Positions 38,628 to 47,741 of a DNA stretch of 64,000 nucleotides are shown in pieces (position 1 is the first letter of the stretch; each line of letters starts with the position of its first letter). The stretch is from Roseomonas sp. KE2513 (GTDB lineage: Bacteria; Pseudomonadota; Alphaproteobacteria; Acetobacterales; Acetobacteraceae), in assembly GCF_016107305.1 (NCBI RefSeq), contig NZ_RCVR01000012.1:1-64000 (forward strand), in the 5' to 3' direction. Both the position numbers and the translations under genes were made by a program. The notes below the pieces were generated by a model. The model saw only the letters and a list, made by a program, of their open reading frames with translations. It ran no database searches and was not told the DNA's origin.

Positions 38628-39559
38628 AGCCGTCCCAGCAGGAGGGCGAGGGCGATCAGCAGCCCCGCATCCCGGTTGGACTTGAAGAGCCGGAGGCAGA
38701 GCGCGGGGTCGTGGATGTCGATTACCCGCCACTGCCAGGCAAAATGCGCGACCGGCATCGCGAGGCCGACCAGGAAGATCGGGTTCAGCCCCGCCCGCAC
38801 CCCGGCCGTCGCCACCAGGGCGATGCAGCCCGCGAAGGCCACCATCAGGAAGGGCCGCGTCCTCTCCCCGAGAGTGAGGGCAGATGAGCGGATGCCGACC
38901 AGCGCGTCATCCTCGCGGTCCTGGTGGGCGTAGATCGTGTCGTAGGCGAGGGTCCAGCCGAAGCCTGCTGCCCAGAGAAGCAGGCCCGGCGCCGAAAGCC
39001 CCCCCGTGGCCGCCGCCCAGCCCATCGGCGCCGCCCAGGTGAAGACCACCCCCAGCACCGCCTGCGGCCAGTCCGTCACGCGCTTGGCCAGCGGATAGAG
39101 CACGATCGGCACCAGCGAGGCGACGCCGAGCAGGATGGCCGCCGGGGAGAGCTGCAGCAGGATGATGAGCCCGATCAAGCAGAGCAGCGCGAGGAAGGCG
39201 AGCGCCTGCCGCGTGGAAATCGCCCCCGAGGCGAGCGGCCGCGCCGCGGTGCGCGCCACCTGCCGGTCGAGGTCACGGTCCCAAAGGTCGTTCACCACGC
39301 AGCCCGCGCCGCGCATGACCACCGCCCCGAGGCCGAACAGGAAGGTGAGCCAGATCCCGCGCCCCCAGGAGGGCGCGGCAGCGGCGAAGGCCCAGAGGCC
39401 CGGCAGGAAAAGCAGCCAGGAGCCGATCGGCCGGTCCAGCCGCATCAGCAGCGCGTAGGGCACGAGCGAGGTGGGCAGCCACCCAACCAGCCCGTCCCGC
39501 CTGATGTCGGTATGGGGCGCCACGCGCCCTCCTTCCGACGGATCGCGGCGGGTGTCCAT
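38624..39559 (-). CDS. ubiA: 4-hydroxybenzoate polyprenyltransferase
   Basis: Inner-membrane enzyme that attaches the polyprenyl tail to 4-hydroxybenzoate in ubiquinone synthesis. Both Asp-rich prenyl-diphosphate motifs are present: NDLWDRDLD and YAHQDREDD. About eight to nine hydrophobic segments, 311 residues. The first lines (RLDRPIGSWLLFLPGLWAF) are typical of UbiA. GTG 39523 is a possible shorter start. It overlaps the methyltransferase gene by 4 bases and is divergent from gshA across a 228-base gap. Confidence 0.95.
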   Translation of the reverse strand: MDTRRDPSEGGRVAPHTDIRRDGLVGWLPTSLVPYALLMRLDRPIGSWLLFLPGLWAFAAAAPSWGRGIWLTFLFGLGAVVMRGAGCVVNDLWDRDLDRQVARTAARPLASGAISTRQALAFLALLCLIGLIILLQLSPAAILLGVASLVPIVLYPLAKRVTDWPQAVLGVVFTWAAPMGWAAATGGLSAPGLLLWAAGFGWTLAYDTIYAHQDREDDALVGIRSSALTLGERTRPFLMVAFAGCIALVATAGVRAGLNPIFLVGLAMPVAHFAWQWRVIDIHDPALCLRLFKSNRDAGLLIALALLLGRL

Positions 39560-39787
39560 CCCCGCTTCAGCCCCCTTGTGAAGCCGGGGCGCACGGAGGG
39601 TTCACGGGGTGGGAACTTGACGCCCCGCCGCCGCATCCCTTTGTTGCGGGGAACGGCCTCGGCTCCCGAATCCCAGGGCGGGAATGCCCAGGGCCAGAAT
39701 TCAGGAACGGGGCGGCGGTCTCGGCGCTGGGATGGTCCAGGCGGCCCGTGGCAACCTGGCCCACCCGATGGACGAGCAGAACGCAGA
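39560..39787. other. divergent intergenic region between ubiA and gshA
   Basis: 228 bases that should hold promoters for both genes. Two GGAAC sequences occur on the + strand, but neither has a CGTT at the EcfG distance, and no T-run hairpin is evident. Nothing further can be named. Confidence 0.4.
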
Positions 39788-41131
39788 ATGTCTAACCCTG
39801 GCGAGGCCGATCTCACGCCGATCGAATCCGCGCGTGACCTGGCCGGCTGGTTCGCCGCCGGCAGCAAGCCCCGCACAGCCTGGCGCGTCGGCACCGAGCA
39901 CGAGAAGATCGGCTTCCATCGCGAAACCCTCCTTCCCCCCGCCTACGAGCCCGCCGGCATCGCCGCCCTGCTGGAAGGGCTGACCGCGAAGGGCTGGGAG
40001 CGGATCGAGGACGGGGGCAAGATCATCGGCCTCAAGCGTGGAGAGGCGAGCGTCAGCCTCGAGCCCGGCGGCCAGTTCGAGCTCTCCGGGGCCCCCGTCG
40101 CCACCATCCAGGAAACCGAGTCCGAACTGGCCGACCACCTGCGCGACCTGCGCGAGGTGGCGGAGCCGCTCGGCATCGGCTTCGCCGGCCTCGGCTTCCA
40201 CCCGCTCGCCACGCGCGACGCCATGCCCTGGATGCCGAAGACCCGCTACGCGATCATGCGGAACTACATGCCGCGCGTGGGCGACATGGGTCTCGACATG
40301 ATGCTCCGCACCGCGACCGTGCAGGCCAACCTCGATTTCGGGGACGAGGCGGACATGGTGCAGAAGCTCCGCGTTTCCCTCGCGCTCCAGCCGCTGGCCA
40401 CCGCCCTCTTCGCCAATTCGCCCTTCCGGGAGGGCGAGGCGACCGAGTACCGCACGCTGCGCGGCCAGGTCTGGACCCGCACCGACCCCGACCGCACCGG
40501 CATCCCCGCCGTCGCCTTCGAGGACGGCTTCGGCTTCGAGCGCTTTGCCGACCACGTGCTCGACGTACCCATGTACTTCGTCATGCGCGACGGCCGCTTC
40601 GTGGACGCGACGGGCACCACCTTCCGCGACTTCATGGCCAAGGGCCTGCCCTCCGATCCTTCCGTGCGCGCCACCATGGGCGACTGGGCCGACCACGTGA
40701 CCACCGTCTTCACCGATGTCCGCCTCAAGCGCTTCCTCGAGATGCGCGGCGCCGACATGGGCTCGGCCGAGATGGTCCTCGCGCTGCCGGCCTTCTGGGT
40801 GGGCCTGCTCTACGACGCCGCCGCGCTGAAGGCCGCCGCCAGCCTCGTGCGCCCCTGGTCCGTCGCCCAGCTCCACGCGCTCCGTGCCGACGTGCCGATG
40901 CAAGCGCTTGATGCCGCGATCGGCGGCGTCCCGCTGCGCGAGGTGGCACGCGACGTGCTCACCATCGCCCACGAGGGCCTGCGCGCTCGTGGCCAGGGCG
41001 AGGAACGCTTCCTCGAGCCGCTGGAACGCATCGCCGCCTCCGGCGAGACCCAGGCCGACCACTGGTTGCGCCGCAACGCCGCCGAATGGGGCGGGGACGT
41101 GTCGCGGGTGTTTGGCGAAGCGGAGCTCTGA
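39788..41131 (+). CDS. gshA: glutamate-cysteine ligase (plant/proteobacterial type)
   Basis: First enzyme of glutathione synthesis: joins glutamate and cysteine with ATP. The 447-residue protein belongs to the GCS2/plant-type group found in alphaproteobacteria: WRVGTEHEKIGFHRETLLP, VSLEPGGQFELSGAPVATIQ, GLGFHPLATRDAMPWMPK, RYAIMRNYMPRVGDMGLDMM, TVQANLDFGDEADMVQKLRV and PALPAFWVGLLYD-type text. ATG 39788 is the first start that fits this N-terminus. There is no strong Shine-Dalgarno. gshB is not in the window. Confidence 0.95.
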   Translation: MSNPGEADLTPIESARDLAGWFAAGSKPRTAWRVGTEHEKIGFHRETLLPPAYEPAGIAALLEGLTAKGWERIEDGGKIIGLKRGEASVSLEPGGQFELSGAPVATIQETESELADHLRDLREVAEPLGIGFAGLGFHPLATRDAMPWMPKTRYAIMRNYMPRVGDMGLDMMLRTATVQANLDFGDEADMVQKLRVSLALQPLATALFANSPFREGEATEYRTLRGQVWTRTDPDRTGIPAVAFEDGFGFERFADHVLDVPMYFVMRDGRFVDATGTTFRDFMAKGLPSDPSVRATMGDWADHVTTVFTDVRLKRFLEMRGADMGSAEMVLALPAFWVGLLYDAAALKAAASLVRPWSVAQLHALRADVPMQALDAAIGGVPLREVARDVLTIAHEGLRARGQGEERFLEPLERIAASGETQADHWLRRNAAEWGGDVSRVFGEAEL

Positions 41132-41187
41132 CGCGACTGGAGCCGCCATCCGGCTTCGGAGGGAGGAGCGGACAAACGGGCGGCGCG

Positions 41188-41556
41188 ATGCCAAGCTGCG
41201 GCATGCGCCGATCCGCCAGCACCATCGTCGACGGCATCGCCTGGGTCGGCATCTTCGCCCTGATCGCCGCCAGTCTCGGTGTCGTGCTCGTCCTGGGCTT
41301 CCCAGGCGTGCTCATCCTGGGCCTGTTGACTGCGCTGACCTGCGCGCGGGCGGAACTCTCCGAGCGCACTCCCACCTGGGGCCAAGCCGTGTTCGAGGCG
41401 CGGGCGGCCCGCGGCCGGTCGCCCGAGGAACGTGCCGCAGCGGACGAGGCCGTGGCGCGTGCTACCTCGCCGCTGCGCTACTACCGGGCCTGCGGCCTCG
41501 CCCTCATCGTGGCAGGTCTGCTCGGAACGGCCTGGCAAATCTGGGGAACGGGCTGA
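41188..41556 (+). CDS. small membrane protein of unknown function
   Basis: I do not recognise this 122-residue protein. Two hydrophobic segments near the N-terminus (WVGIFALIAASLGVVLVLGF and GVLILGLLTALTCA, almost one hairpin) and one at the C-terminus (ACGLALIVAGLLGTAWQIW) flank a charged cytosolic middle. The start may instead be ATG 41203. It lies 56 bases after gshA on the same strand and converges with the GNAT gene. Confidence 0.6.
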   Translation: MPSCGMRRSASTIVDGIAWVGIFALIAASLGVVLVLGFPGVLILGLLTALTCARAELSERTPTWGQAVFEARAARGRSPEERAAADEAVARATSPLRYYRACGLALIVAGLLGTAWQIWGTG

Positions 41557-41623
41557 CGGCGAGCGGGGCCTCAAACCCAGGGTACGACCTGGGGTCTGGG
41601 AGGCACGCACGGGCGACGGCAGT

Positions 41624-42082
41624 TCAGGAGGAAGCGCCCAGCCGCCGCGCCATATAGACCCGCCGCAGCCCGCCTTCCTCCACGAGGTCCGTCTCGCCGA
41701 ACCCTGCGCGCGCGTAGATCGCCCGGTTCCGCACCATCCGCTCGTTCGTCAGCAGCCGCAGCTCACCCAGACCCAGCCGCCGCGCCTCGGCCTCGGCGAA
41801 GGCGAGCAGGAGCTGGCCGATGCCCTGACCATGCATCGCCGGCTCCACCGCCAGGTCGTCAATCCAGAGGTGGTCCGCCCGCGCCTCGATCACCGCGAGG
41901 GCCACGATGGTTCCATCCCGCTCCAGCACATGCGCCTGCCCGAGCGCGATGCGGGCTGCGAAATCGTCGTCCATCGGCGCCGGCCGCCGGCCGAGCAGCG
42001 GCACGTAGGGCGCGTAGGCCCGCTGGACGAGGGCGTGAACCGCTTCCGCCTCCCCGGGGCGCGCGAGACGAAGACTGTTCAT
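41624..42082 (-). CDS. GNAT family N-acetyltransferase
   Basis: 152-residue acetyl-CoA-dependent acetyltransferase. The fold signature is clear: LWIDDLAVEPAMHGQGIGQLL (beta4 and the acetyl-CoA pyrophosphate loop G-Q-G-I-G), AEAEARRLGLGELRLLTNERM and the beta5/alpha4 text NRAIYARAGFGETDL. The acceptor cannot be told from sequence. It overlaps the TauE-like gene upstream by 4 bases (ATGA) and is the last gene of the leftward ctaA chain. Confidence 0.88.
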   Translation of the reverse strand: MNSLRLARPGEAEAVHALVQRAYAPYVPLLGRRPAPMDDDFAARIALGQAHVLERDGTIVALAVIEARADHLWIDDLAVEPAMHGQGIGQLLLAFAEAEARRLGLGELRLLTNERMVRNRAIYARAGFGETDLVEEGGLRRVYMARRLGASS

Positions 42083-42810
42083 CCCGCGGCCACTAGCAGG
42101 CCGCCGGTCACTACGGCCAGGCCGAGGATGCCGGCGCGCAGGCGCGGCCCCACCAGCCAGCGCTGCGCCGGGCCGGAGAGGACCGCGCCGAGGGCCAGCC
42201 CCGGCAGGAGGAGAAGCGCGAGCAGCGGCGTGCCCCAGTCCGCGCGCCCCGCCGGCACGGCCATGAGCAGGAGCGTGCCCTGCGCGATCAGCCAGAACAG
42301 CCCGAGAAATCCCCGCGCCGCCTCGGGCCGCAGCCGCGACACGGCAAGGCCGACGAGCGGCCCATGCACCGCCGCCAGTCCACCCATGACGCCCGAGACG
42401 AGCCCGGCGAGGCCCAGCACCCGCCCGCGCGGCCTGACCTGGGGGGAGAGGATGGTCAGCACCGCCGCCGCGAGGATCACCCCGCCGCATCCCCGGCGCG
42501 AGGCGAGGCCGGGCCAAGCGACGGCCAGCATCATGCCGATCCCGGTGCCCAGCACGACCCCCGTGACAGCCGGCAGAAGCAGTCCAGGCGGCACCGAGCC
42601 GGCGTTGGAGCGCCATTGGCCAAAGAGAAGCGCCATCATCGCCGCCGAGAAGGCCGCCGGCACCAGCCGCGGCTCGATCAGCAGCAGCAGGGGCGCGCCG
42701 ACGAGGGCGGCGCCTACTCCGGCGGCGAGTTGCACGACGGCCGCCGCCGCCATGACAAGAGTGGCGAGGACGAATTGAGAGAGGTCGAGGCCCAACCCCC
42801 CCGCCGCCAT
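42079..42810 (-). CDS. TauE/SafE family membrane protein
   Basis: 243-residue inner-membrane protein with about eight hydrophobic segments, of the sulfite exporter TauE/SafE (UPF0721) family. Typical marks are the Gly/Ala-rich AAGVGAALVGAPLLLLIEPRLVPAAFSAAMMA at the start of the first repeat and GLVSGVMGGLAAVHGPLVGL in the second. Members are proposed to export sulfite or organosulfonates; the substrate here is unknown. Its ATG shares a base with the tldD stop, so it is coupled to tldD. Confidence 0.85.
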   Translation of the reverse strand: MAAGGLGLDLSQFVLATLVMAAAAVVQLAAGVGAALVGAPLLLLIEPRLVPAAFSAAMMALLFGQWRSNAGSVPPGLLLPAVTGVVLGTGIGMMLAVAWPGLASRRGCGGVILAAAVLTILSPQVRPRGRVLGLAGLVSGVMGGLAAVHGPLVGLAVSRLRPEAARGFLGLFWLIAQGTLLLMAVPAGRADWGTPLLALLLLPGLALGAVLSGPAQRWLVGPRLRAGILGLAVVTGGLLVAAG

Positions 42811-44246
42811 CAGACCGCCGTGCCGCCGATCGTCAGCCCGCGCATCTTCAGCGTGGGCTGCCCGACGCCCACCGGCACCCCCTGGCCCTGCTTGCCGCAG
42901 GTGCCGATGCCCGCATCCAGCGCCATGTCGTTGCCGATCATGGAAACCTGCGTCAGCGCGCTCGGCCCGTCGCCGATCAGCGTCGCGCCCTTGACCGGCG
43001 CGCCGATCCTACCGTCCTCGATCATGTAGGCCTCCGAGGCGGAGAAGACGAACTTGCCGGAGGTGATGTCCACCTGCCCGCCGCCGAAGTTCACGGCATA
43101 GAGGCCGCGCTTCACGCTGCGGATGATCTCCTCCGGCGAGTGCTCGCCGCCCAGCATCACCGTGTTCGTCATCCGCGGCATCGGGGCATGCGCGTGGCTC
43201 TGCCGGCGCCCGTTGCCGGTCGGGGCCACGCCCATCAGCCGCGCGTTCTGCCGGTCCTGGATGAAGCCGGTGAGGATGCCGTCCTCGATCATCACCGTAC
43301 GGCTCGTCGGCGTGCCCTCGTCGTCCACGGTGAGGGACCCGCGGCGGTCGGGGATGGTGCCGTCGTCCACCACCGTCACGCCCTTGGAGGCCACGCGCTG
43401 GCCCATCAGCCCCGCGAAGGCCGAGGTGCCCTTGCGGTTGAAGTCGCCCTCCAGCCCGTGCCCGATCGCCTCGTGCAGCAGGATGCCCGGCCAGCCCGGG
43501 CCGAGCACCACCTCCATCTCCCCGGCCGGCGCGGGCACGCTGCCGAGGTTGAGCACCGCCTGGCGCAGCGCCTCGTCCACCGCCGCCTTCCAGGAATCGG
43601 CGCCGAGCACGCGGTCATAGGCGAAGCGCCCGCCCATCCCGTAGCTGCCGGTTTCCCGCCGCCCGTCGGCCTCCACCACCACGGAGACGTTCAGCCGCAC
43701 GAGCGGGCGCAGGTCCGCCACCTCCCGCCCGTCGCCCCGCAGGATCCGCACCGCCTGCCATTCGCCGTAGAGGGAGGCCATCACCTGCACCACGCGCGGG
43801 TCGCGCGCGCGGGCGAAGGCATCGATCTCGGCCAGCAGCGCGGCCTTGGCGGCGAAGTCCATCGCGTGCAGCGGGTTGGCGGGGTCGTAAAGCCGGGCAT
43901 TGGTCGCGCGCGGCGGCTCGGCCAGGCGGATGGCGCCATCGCCGGGCAGGCCGCGCACGGCGGCGGCGGCGCGCTTCAGGGCGGGGGCGGTGACCTCGCC
44001 CGCATGGGCATAGGCCGCTGCCGCGCCCCGCACGGCACGCAGGCCGAAGCCGCGCTGGGTGTCGAAGGTCGCGGAGCGGATGCGCCCGTCCTCCAGGCTC
44101 AGCATCTCGCTCTCGCGGTACTCGAGGAACAGCTCGCCGTCCTCGGCGCCGGAGAGGGCGTCGGCGGTGACACGGGCAGCCTCGCCGGCGTCGAGTTCGC
44201 GGAAGAAGAGGCGGGAGGTGGTGTCGAGCGGCGTGTCGTTGCTCAT
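42810..44246 (-). CDS. tldD: metalloprotease TldD
   Basis: Cytosolic zinc protease of the TldD/PmbA (U62) family, 478 residues, which with TldE unfolds and degrades small peptides and processes some peptide antibiotics and antitoxins. The metal motif HEAIGH (His258-Glu259-xxx-His262) lies in ILLHEAIGHGLEGDFNRKG, followed by VVDDGTIPDRRGSLTVDDEG and the late RGLYAVNFGGGQVDITSGKF. The C-terminus GIGTCGKQGQGVPVGVGQP is also diagnostic. tldE/pmbA is not adjacent. Start overlaps the kinase stop (ATGA); tauE-like follows with a 1-base overlap. Confidence 0.96.
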   Translation of the reverse strand: MSNDTPLDTTSRLFFRELDAGEAARVTADALSGAEDGELFLEYRESEMLSLEDGRIRSATFDTQRGFGLRAVRGAAAAYAHAGEVTAPALKRAAAAVRGLPGDGAIRLAEPPRATNARLYDPANPLHAMDFAAKAALLAEIDAFARARDPRVVQVMASLYGEWQAVRILRGDGREVADLRPLVRLNVSVVVEADGRRETGSYGMGGRFAYDRVLGADSWKAAVDEALRQAVLNLGSVPAPAGEMEVVLGPGWPGILLHEAIGHGLEGDFNRKGTSAFAGLMGQRVASKGVTVVDDGTIPDRRGSLTVDDEGTPTSRTVMIEDGILTGFIQDRQNARLMGVAPTGNGRRQSHAHAPMPRMTNTVMLGGEHSPEEIIRSVKRGLYAVNFGGGQVDITSGKFVFSASEAYMIEDGRIGAPVKGATLIGDGPSALTQVSMIGNDMALDAGIGTCGKQGQGVPVGVGQPTLKMRGLTIGGTAV

Positions 44247-46480
44247 GCGGTTACCTCATCGGCCGGCGGCACGGCCAGCGTCACGGTGGTACCCAGGCCA
44301 GGCGTGCTGTCGAGGGTCAGGTCGATTCCCATCGCCCCCGTCAGCGCGCGGGCGAGGTAGAGGCCGAGGCCGGAACCGGCGTAGCGCCGGTCCAGCCCCG
44401 CCTCGAGCTGCGTGAAGGCCTCGAAGGCGCGGGGGATATTCTCGGGCGTCATGCCGATGCCCGTATCGGCGAGGGTGATGAGGCAGCCACCTCCCTCGGC
44501 CGGCGATGCGGCCAGCGTCACTCGCCCGCCCACGGGGGTGAACTTCACGGCGTTGGAGAGCAGCGCGTCGAGCACCTGCCGCAGTCGCGCAGCATCCCCG
44601 CGCATGGGCGGCAGCCCTTCCGGCACGTCGAGGCAAAGGTCGATCCCCGCCTCCTTCACCGCCTTGCGGCGGGCGAGGCTGGCGGCGCGCAGGATCGGCG
44701 CGGGGTCGAAGACCGCCTCGCGCAGGAAGAGCGTGCCGGCCTCGATCCGCGTCGCCTCCAGCAACCCATCCACCAAGTTCAGAAGCTGCTGCCCCGCGGC
44801 CAGGACCTCGGCGGCGTGCGCGCGGATCAGTTCCGGCCGGCTCTCCTCGAGGATCGCCTCGGAGAAGCCGATCACCACGTGGAGCGGCGTGCGCAGCTCA
44901 TGCGTCATCGTGGCCAGGAAGCCCGATTTCGTGCGGGAGGCCGCCTCGGCCGCGTCGCGCGCGGCCTCCAGCTCGGCCCGCACGCGCCGCTCCTCCGTCA
45001 CGTCGCGATAGGTGCGGATGAAGCCGCCATCGGGAGTGAGGTCGGTGCGCACCTCCAGCACCGTGCCATCCGGCCGGCGGCGGACGTAGCGGTTGCGCGT
45101 CTCCAGCAACCGTTCCCCGCGGGATTCGACGAAGCTCTGCGCGTCCTTCGCGTCCGGGCCGAACTCCTTCGCCGCCACCTGCAGGGCGCGAAGCTCCAGC
45201 AGGTTCCGGCCGGGCTTCATCTGCTCCTCGGTCAGCCCCGCCATCTGCGCGGCGAGCGCATTGGCCGCGATCAGGTTGGCCTGGGCGTCGAAGAGGGCCA
45301 CGCCGTCGGGCTGGTTGTCCAGCATGGCGCGCAGCGTCGCCGCGCGGCGCTCCGCCTGCTCCTCGGCATGGGTCAGGGCGGTGACGTCAGTCATCACCAC
45401 CACCTGCCCGCCGTCCGGCAGCGGCACGATACGGACCGTCATGATGGTGCCATTGGGCCGCAAGCGCCTGCGCTCGGTCAGCTCAGACGGCAGGGGCCGG
45501 TCCTCGACGAGGAAGGGCGGCACGTCCCGGCCGTCGGGGCCGTACTCGCCCTGCGCGATCCGCCGCGCCGCAATGTCGCGCATGTGCTCGCCGACCGTGA
45601 CCTCCGATCCCGCCATGATGGACTGATAAGCGTCGTTCACCATGCGCACGCGCTTGTCGGGCCCGTAGACGAGGACGCCGTGCGGCAGGGCGGAGAGCAC
45701 GCCATCGAGTAGCTTCGCGCGGTCCTGCGCCTCCTGCTCGGCCTGGCGAAGGGCGGTGACGTCGCCGACCTCGGTGAGCACGCCGCCCTCCGGCACCGGG
45801 CGCGCGCGGATCCAGAGGGTGGAGCCGTCCGGCCGCTCCCGCCGGAACACGGTCGTGCCCTCCACCTTTGTGAGGGTGAGGTTGACCACGTCCTCCGGCG
45901 CCATACGGTCCAGCTCGCCTGCTTGGCGCAGCCGCTCGACCAGTTCGGCGCGCGTCATGCCGAGGCGGACGCCCCCGGGCCCCGCGCCGATCAGGGCCTC
46001 ATAGGCCCGGTTGAAATAGGTCAGCCGCGAGGCGCCGTCCGTGACCGAGACGCCAGTGTCGAGCCGCTCAAGGATCGCCTCCAGCAGTGCCGCGTGCTCC
46101 ACCGCCTCCGATTCAGAGCGGCGGACGCCCGTGATGTCCACGGAGAGAAGCACCGACCCACCGCCCGGCAAGGGCGTGCTCGTCACCTCGTGCCGGCGCC
46201 CGCCGACGCTCCTGACGAGCTGACGATGCGGCCGCGCATGGTGAAGGATGGGCGGGGCGGCGCCGGCCACGGGGCCGAAATCCCCGGCCTCGGCGAGCCG
46301 CGCGGTCACCTCGGCAGAGGAGGTGCCCGGGGGGAGGGCTTCCGTGCCCAGGCCGGCCTGGGCCCAGAAGCCGGGATTGGCGTACTGCAGCATTCCCGCG
46401 CCGTCGAAGATCGCCACTCCCGCGGGCAGGGTATCGAGCACGGCCCGAAGAGGGATGTCGCCGGGAGGGGAGGCCGTCAC
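44243..46480 (-). CDS. multi-PAS sensor histidine kinase
   Basis: 745-residue soluble kinase with no membrane segment. Four PAS units start near residues 9, 130, 256 and 386; all share the LPxGVxVxD-type opening, for example LDTLPAGVAIFDGAG and LDNQPDGVALFDAQA. HisKA follows with His527 in FLATMTHELRTPLHVVIGFS, then HATPase with LRQVLDALLSNAVKFTP, ITLADTGIGMTPENI and GSGLGLYLARALTG. There is no receiver domain and no regulator gene next to it. GTG 46480 overlaps the ctaA stop (GTGA), so it is translated with heme A synthase, which hints at an oxygen, heme or redox cue; that is inference. Confidence 0.93.
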   Translation of the reverse strand: MTASPPGDIPLRAVLDTLPAGVAIFDGAGMLQYANPGFWAQAGLGTEALPPGTSSAEVTARLAEAGDFGPVAGAAPPILHHARPHRQLVRSVGGRRHEVTSTPLPGGGSVLLSVDITGVRRSESEAVEHAALLEAILERLDTGVSVTDGASRLTYFNRAYEALIGAGPGGVRLGMTRAELVERLRQAGELDRMAPEDVVNLTLTKVEGTTVFRRERPDGSTLWIRARPVPEGGVLTEVGDVTALRQAEQEAQDRAKLLDGVLSALPHGVLVYGPDKRVRMVNDAYQSIMAGSEVTVGEHMRDIAARRIAQGEYGPDGRDVPPFLVEDRPLPSELTERRRLRPNGTIMTVRIVPLPDGGQVVVMTDVTALTHAEEQAERRAATLRAMLDNQPDGVALFDAQANLIAANALAAQMAGLTEEQMKPGRNLLELRALQVAAKEFGPDAKDAQSFVESRGERLLETRNRYVRRRPDGTVLEVRTDLTPDGGFIRTYRDVTEERRVRAELEAARDAAEAASRTKSGFLATMTHELRTPLHVVIGFSEAILEESRPELIRAHAAEVLAAGQQLLNLVDGLLEATRIEAGTLFLREAVFDPAPILRAASLARRKAVKEAGIDLCLDVPEGLPPMRGDAARLRQVLDALLSNAVKFTPVGGRVTLAASPAEGGGCLITLADTGIGMTPENIPRAFEAFTQLEAGLDRRYAGSGLGLYLARALTGAMGIDLTLDSTPGLGTTVTLAVPPADEVTA

Positions 46481-47562
46481 TCCCCGCGATCCGGACGTGG
46501 CCTTCGCAGGCCGTGCAGGAGGATGAGGGCACCCGCCAGGACACCCACCGCGACCGTCTGGTGCAGCGTACCCAGCCAAACCGGCACGACGTTCAGCAGC
46601 GTCGCGACCCCGAGGCAGTATTGCAGCATGACCACCCCCGCGAAGCCGACCGCCGCGTGTCGCGCCCAGCCCGCCGGGAGCCGCCGCAGCGCCAGCCCCG
46701 CCAGCACGAGGGAGACGAGGCCCGCGAGGCTCGCCAGCAGGCGGTGGTTGAACTGCACCGCCGCGACATTCTCCACGAGGTTGCGCCCGAAGGGGGTCAG
46801 CGCTCCATAGCCTTCCGGCACCAGCCGCCCGCCCATCAGCGGGAAGGTGTTGTAGTCGAGACCGGCGCGGATGCCCGCGACGAAGCCGCCCGCCAGCATG
46901 GCCAGCACCACCAGCCCCGCTGCCGCATGGGCCAGCGGCCGCAGCGACGCGGCCTCCGCCGGCGCGTCCCGGCGCGGGTGGAGGAGCGACAGCGCGGTCC
47001 AGAGCAGCGCGCCGAATAGGAACAGCGCGAGGCCGAGATGGATCACCAGCCGCCAGGGCGAGACGGCCGTGCGGTCCGCCTCGAAGCCGGAGGCAACCAT
47101 GAACCAGCCCACTGCGCCCTGCAGCCCGCCGAGCGCGAGAAGCACCAGCAGCCGCCGGCCGTAGCCCCGCGGTATACCCCCGCGCAGCCAGAACCAGACG
47201 AGGCCGGCCGCGTAGACGAGCCCGATCAGCCGCCCCCAGAGCCGGTGGGTCCACTCAAGCCAGAAGATGCCCTTGAAGCCCTCCAGGCCGAAGCCGCGGT
47301 TCACCAGCTCATATTGCGGGATCGTGCGGTAGAGGTCGTAGAGCCGGTTCCACTCCGCCTCGTTCAGCGGCGGCAGGGTGCCCCGGAAGGGCGCCCATTC
47401 CATAATCGAGAGGCCCGACCCCGTGAGGCGTGTCGCACCACCGAGCGCCACCATCACCCAGACCATCGCGGCCACCACCAGCAGCCAGGTCGCCACGGCG
47501 CGTGAGCGGCCATCCGGCGCGGCCGCGGTGCTGAGATAAGGAGCTTGGGCGTCGAAAGGCAT
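46477..47562 (-). CDS. ctaA: heme A synthase (CtaA/COX15)
   Basis: Inner-membrane enzyme that oxidises heme O to heme A for aa3-type cytochrome oxidase. The 361-residue protein has about eight membrane helices and the COX15-type (class 2) marks: GGATRLTGSGLSIMEWAPF, PLNEAEWNRLYDLYRTIPQY, IFWLEWTHRLWGRLIGL, and late FNHRLLASLAGLV and LGTLHQTVAVGVL with the paired heme-ligand histidines. ATG 47562 is preferred to the in-frame TTG at 47574. First gene of the leftward chain ctaA, kinase, tldD, tauE-like, GNAT. Confidence 0.95.
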   Translation of the reverse strand: MPFDAQAPYLSTAAAPDGRSRAVATWLLVVAAMVWVMVALGGATRLTGSGLSIMEWAPFRGTLPPLNEAEWNRLYDLYRTIPQYELVNRGFGLEGFKGIFWLEWTHRLWGRLIGLVYAAGLVWFWLRGGIPRGYGRRLLVLLALGGLQGAVGWFMVASGFEADRTAVSPWRLVIHLGLALFLFGALLWTALSLLHPRRDAPAEAASLRPLAHAAAGLVVLAMLAGGFVAGIRAGLDYNTFPLMGGRLVPEGYGALTPFGRNLVENVAAVQFNHRLLASLAGLVSLVLAGLALRRLPAGWARHAAVGFAGVVMLQYCLGVATLLNVVPVWLGTLHQTVAVGVLAGALILLHGLRRPRPDRGE

Positions 47563-47741
47563 GATGTCCGGCAAATAGGGTGGCCAACAGATTACTGCAC
47601 CCCAAAGAAGTACGCACGGCCATGCGGGGCAAGGGTGCCATGAGACCTCTCGGTCTCCGAAACGGTTTGCCCGCGCCCGGGAGGCTTTCAGGACCGCCGC
47701 GCTGGACGCGCCTCCGGCCCCCTGCTACCCCCGGCCGCCGG

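Noticed and set aside
41577-41593. CCCAGG/CCTGGG hairpin between the small membrane protein and GNAT genes as a bidirectional terminator
   Set aside because: Only six base pairs with no T-run on either strand; chance pairing is likely at this GC content.
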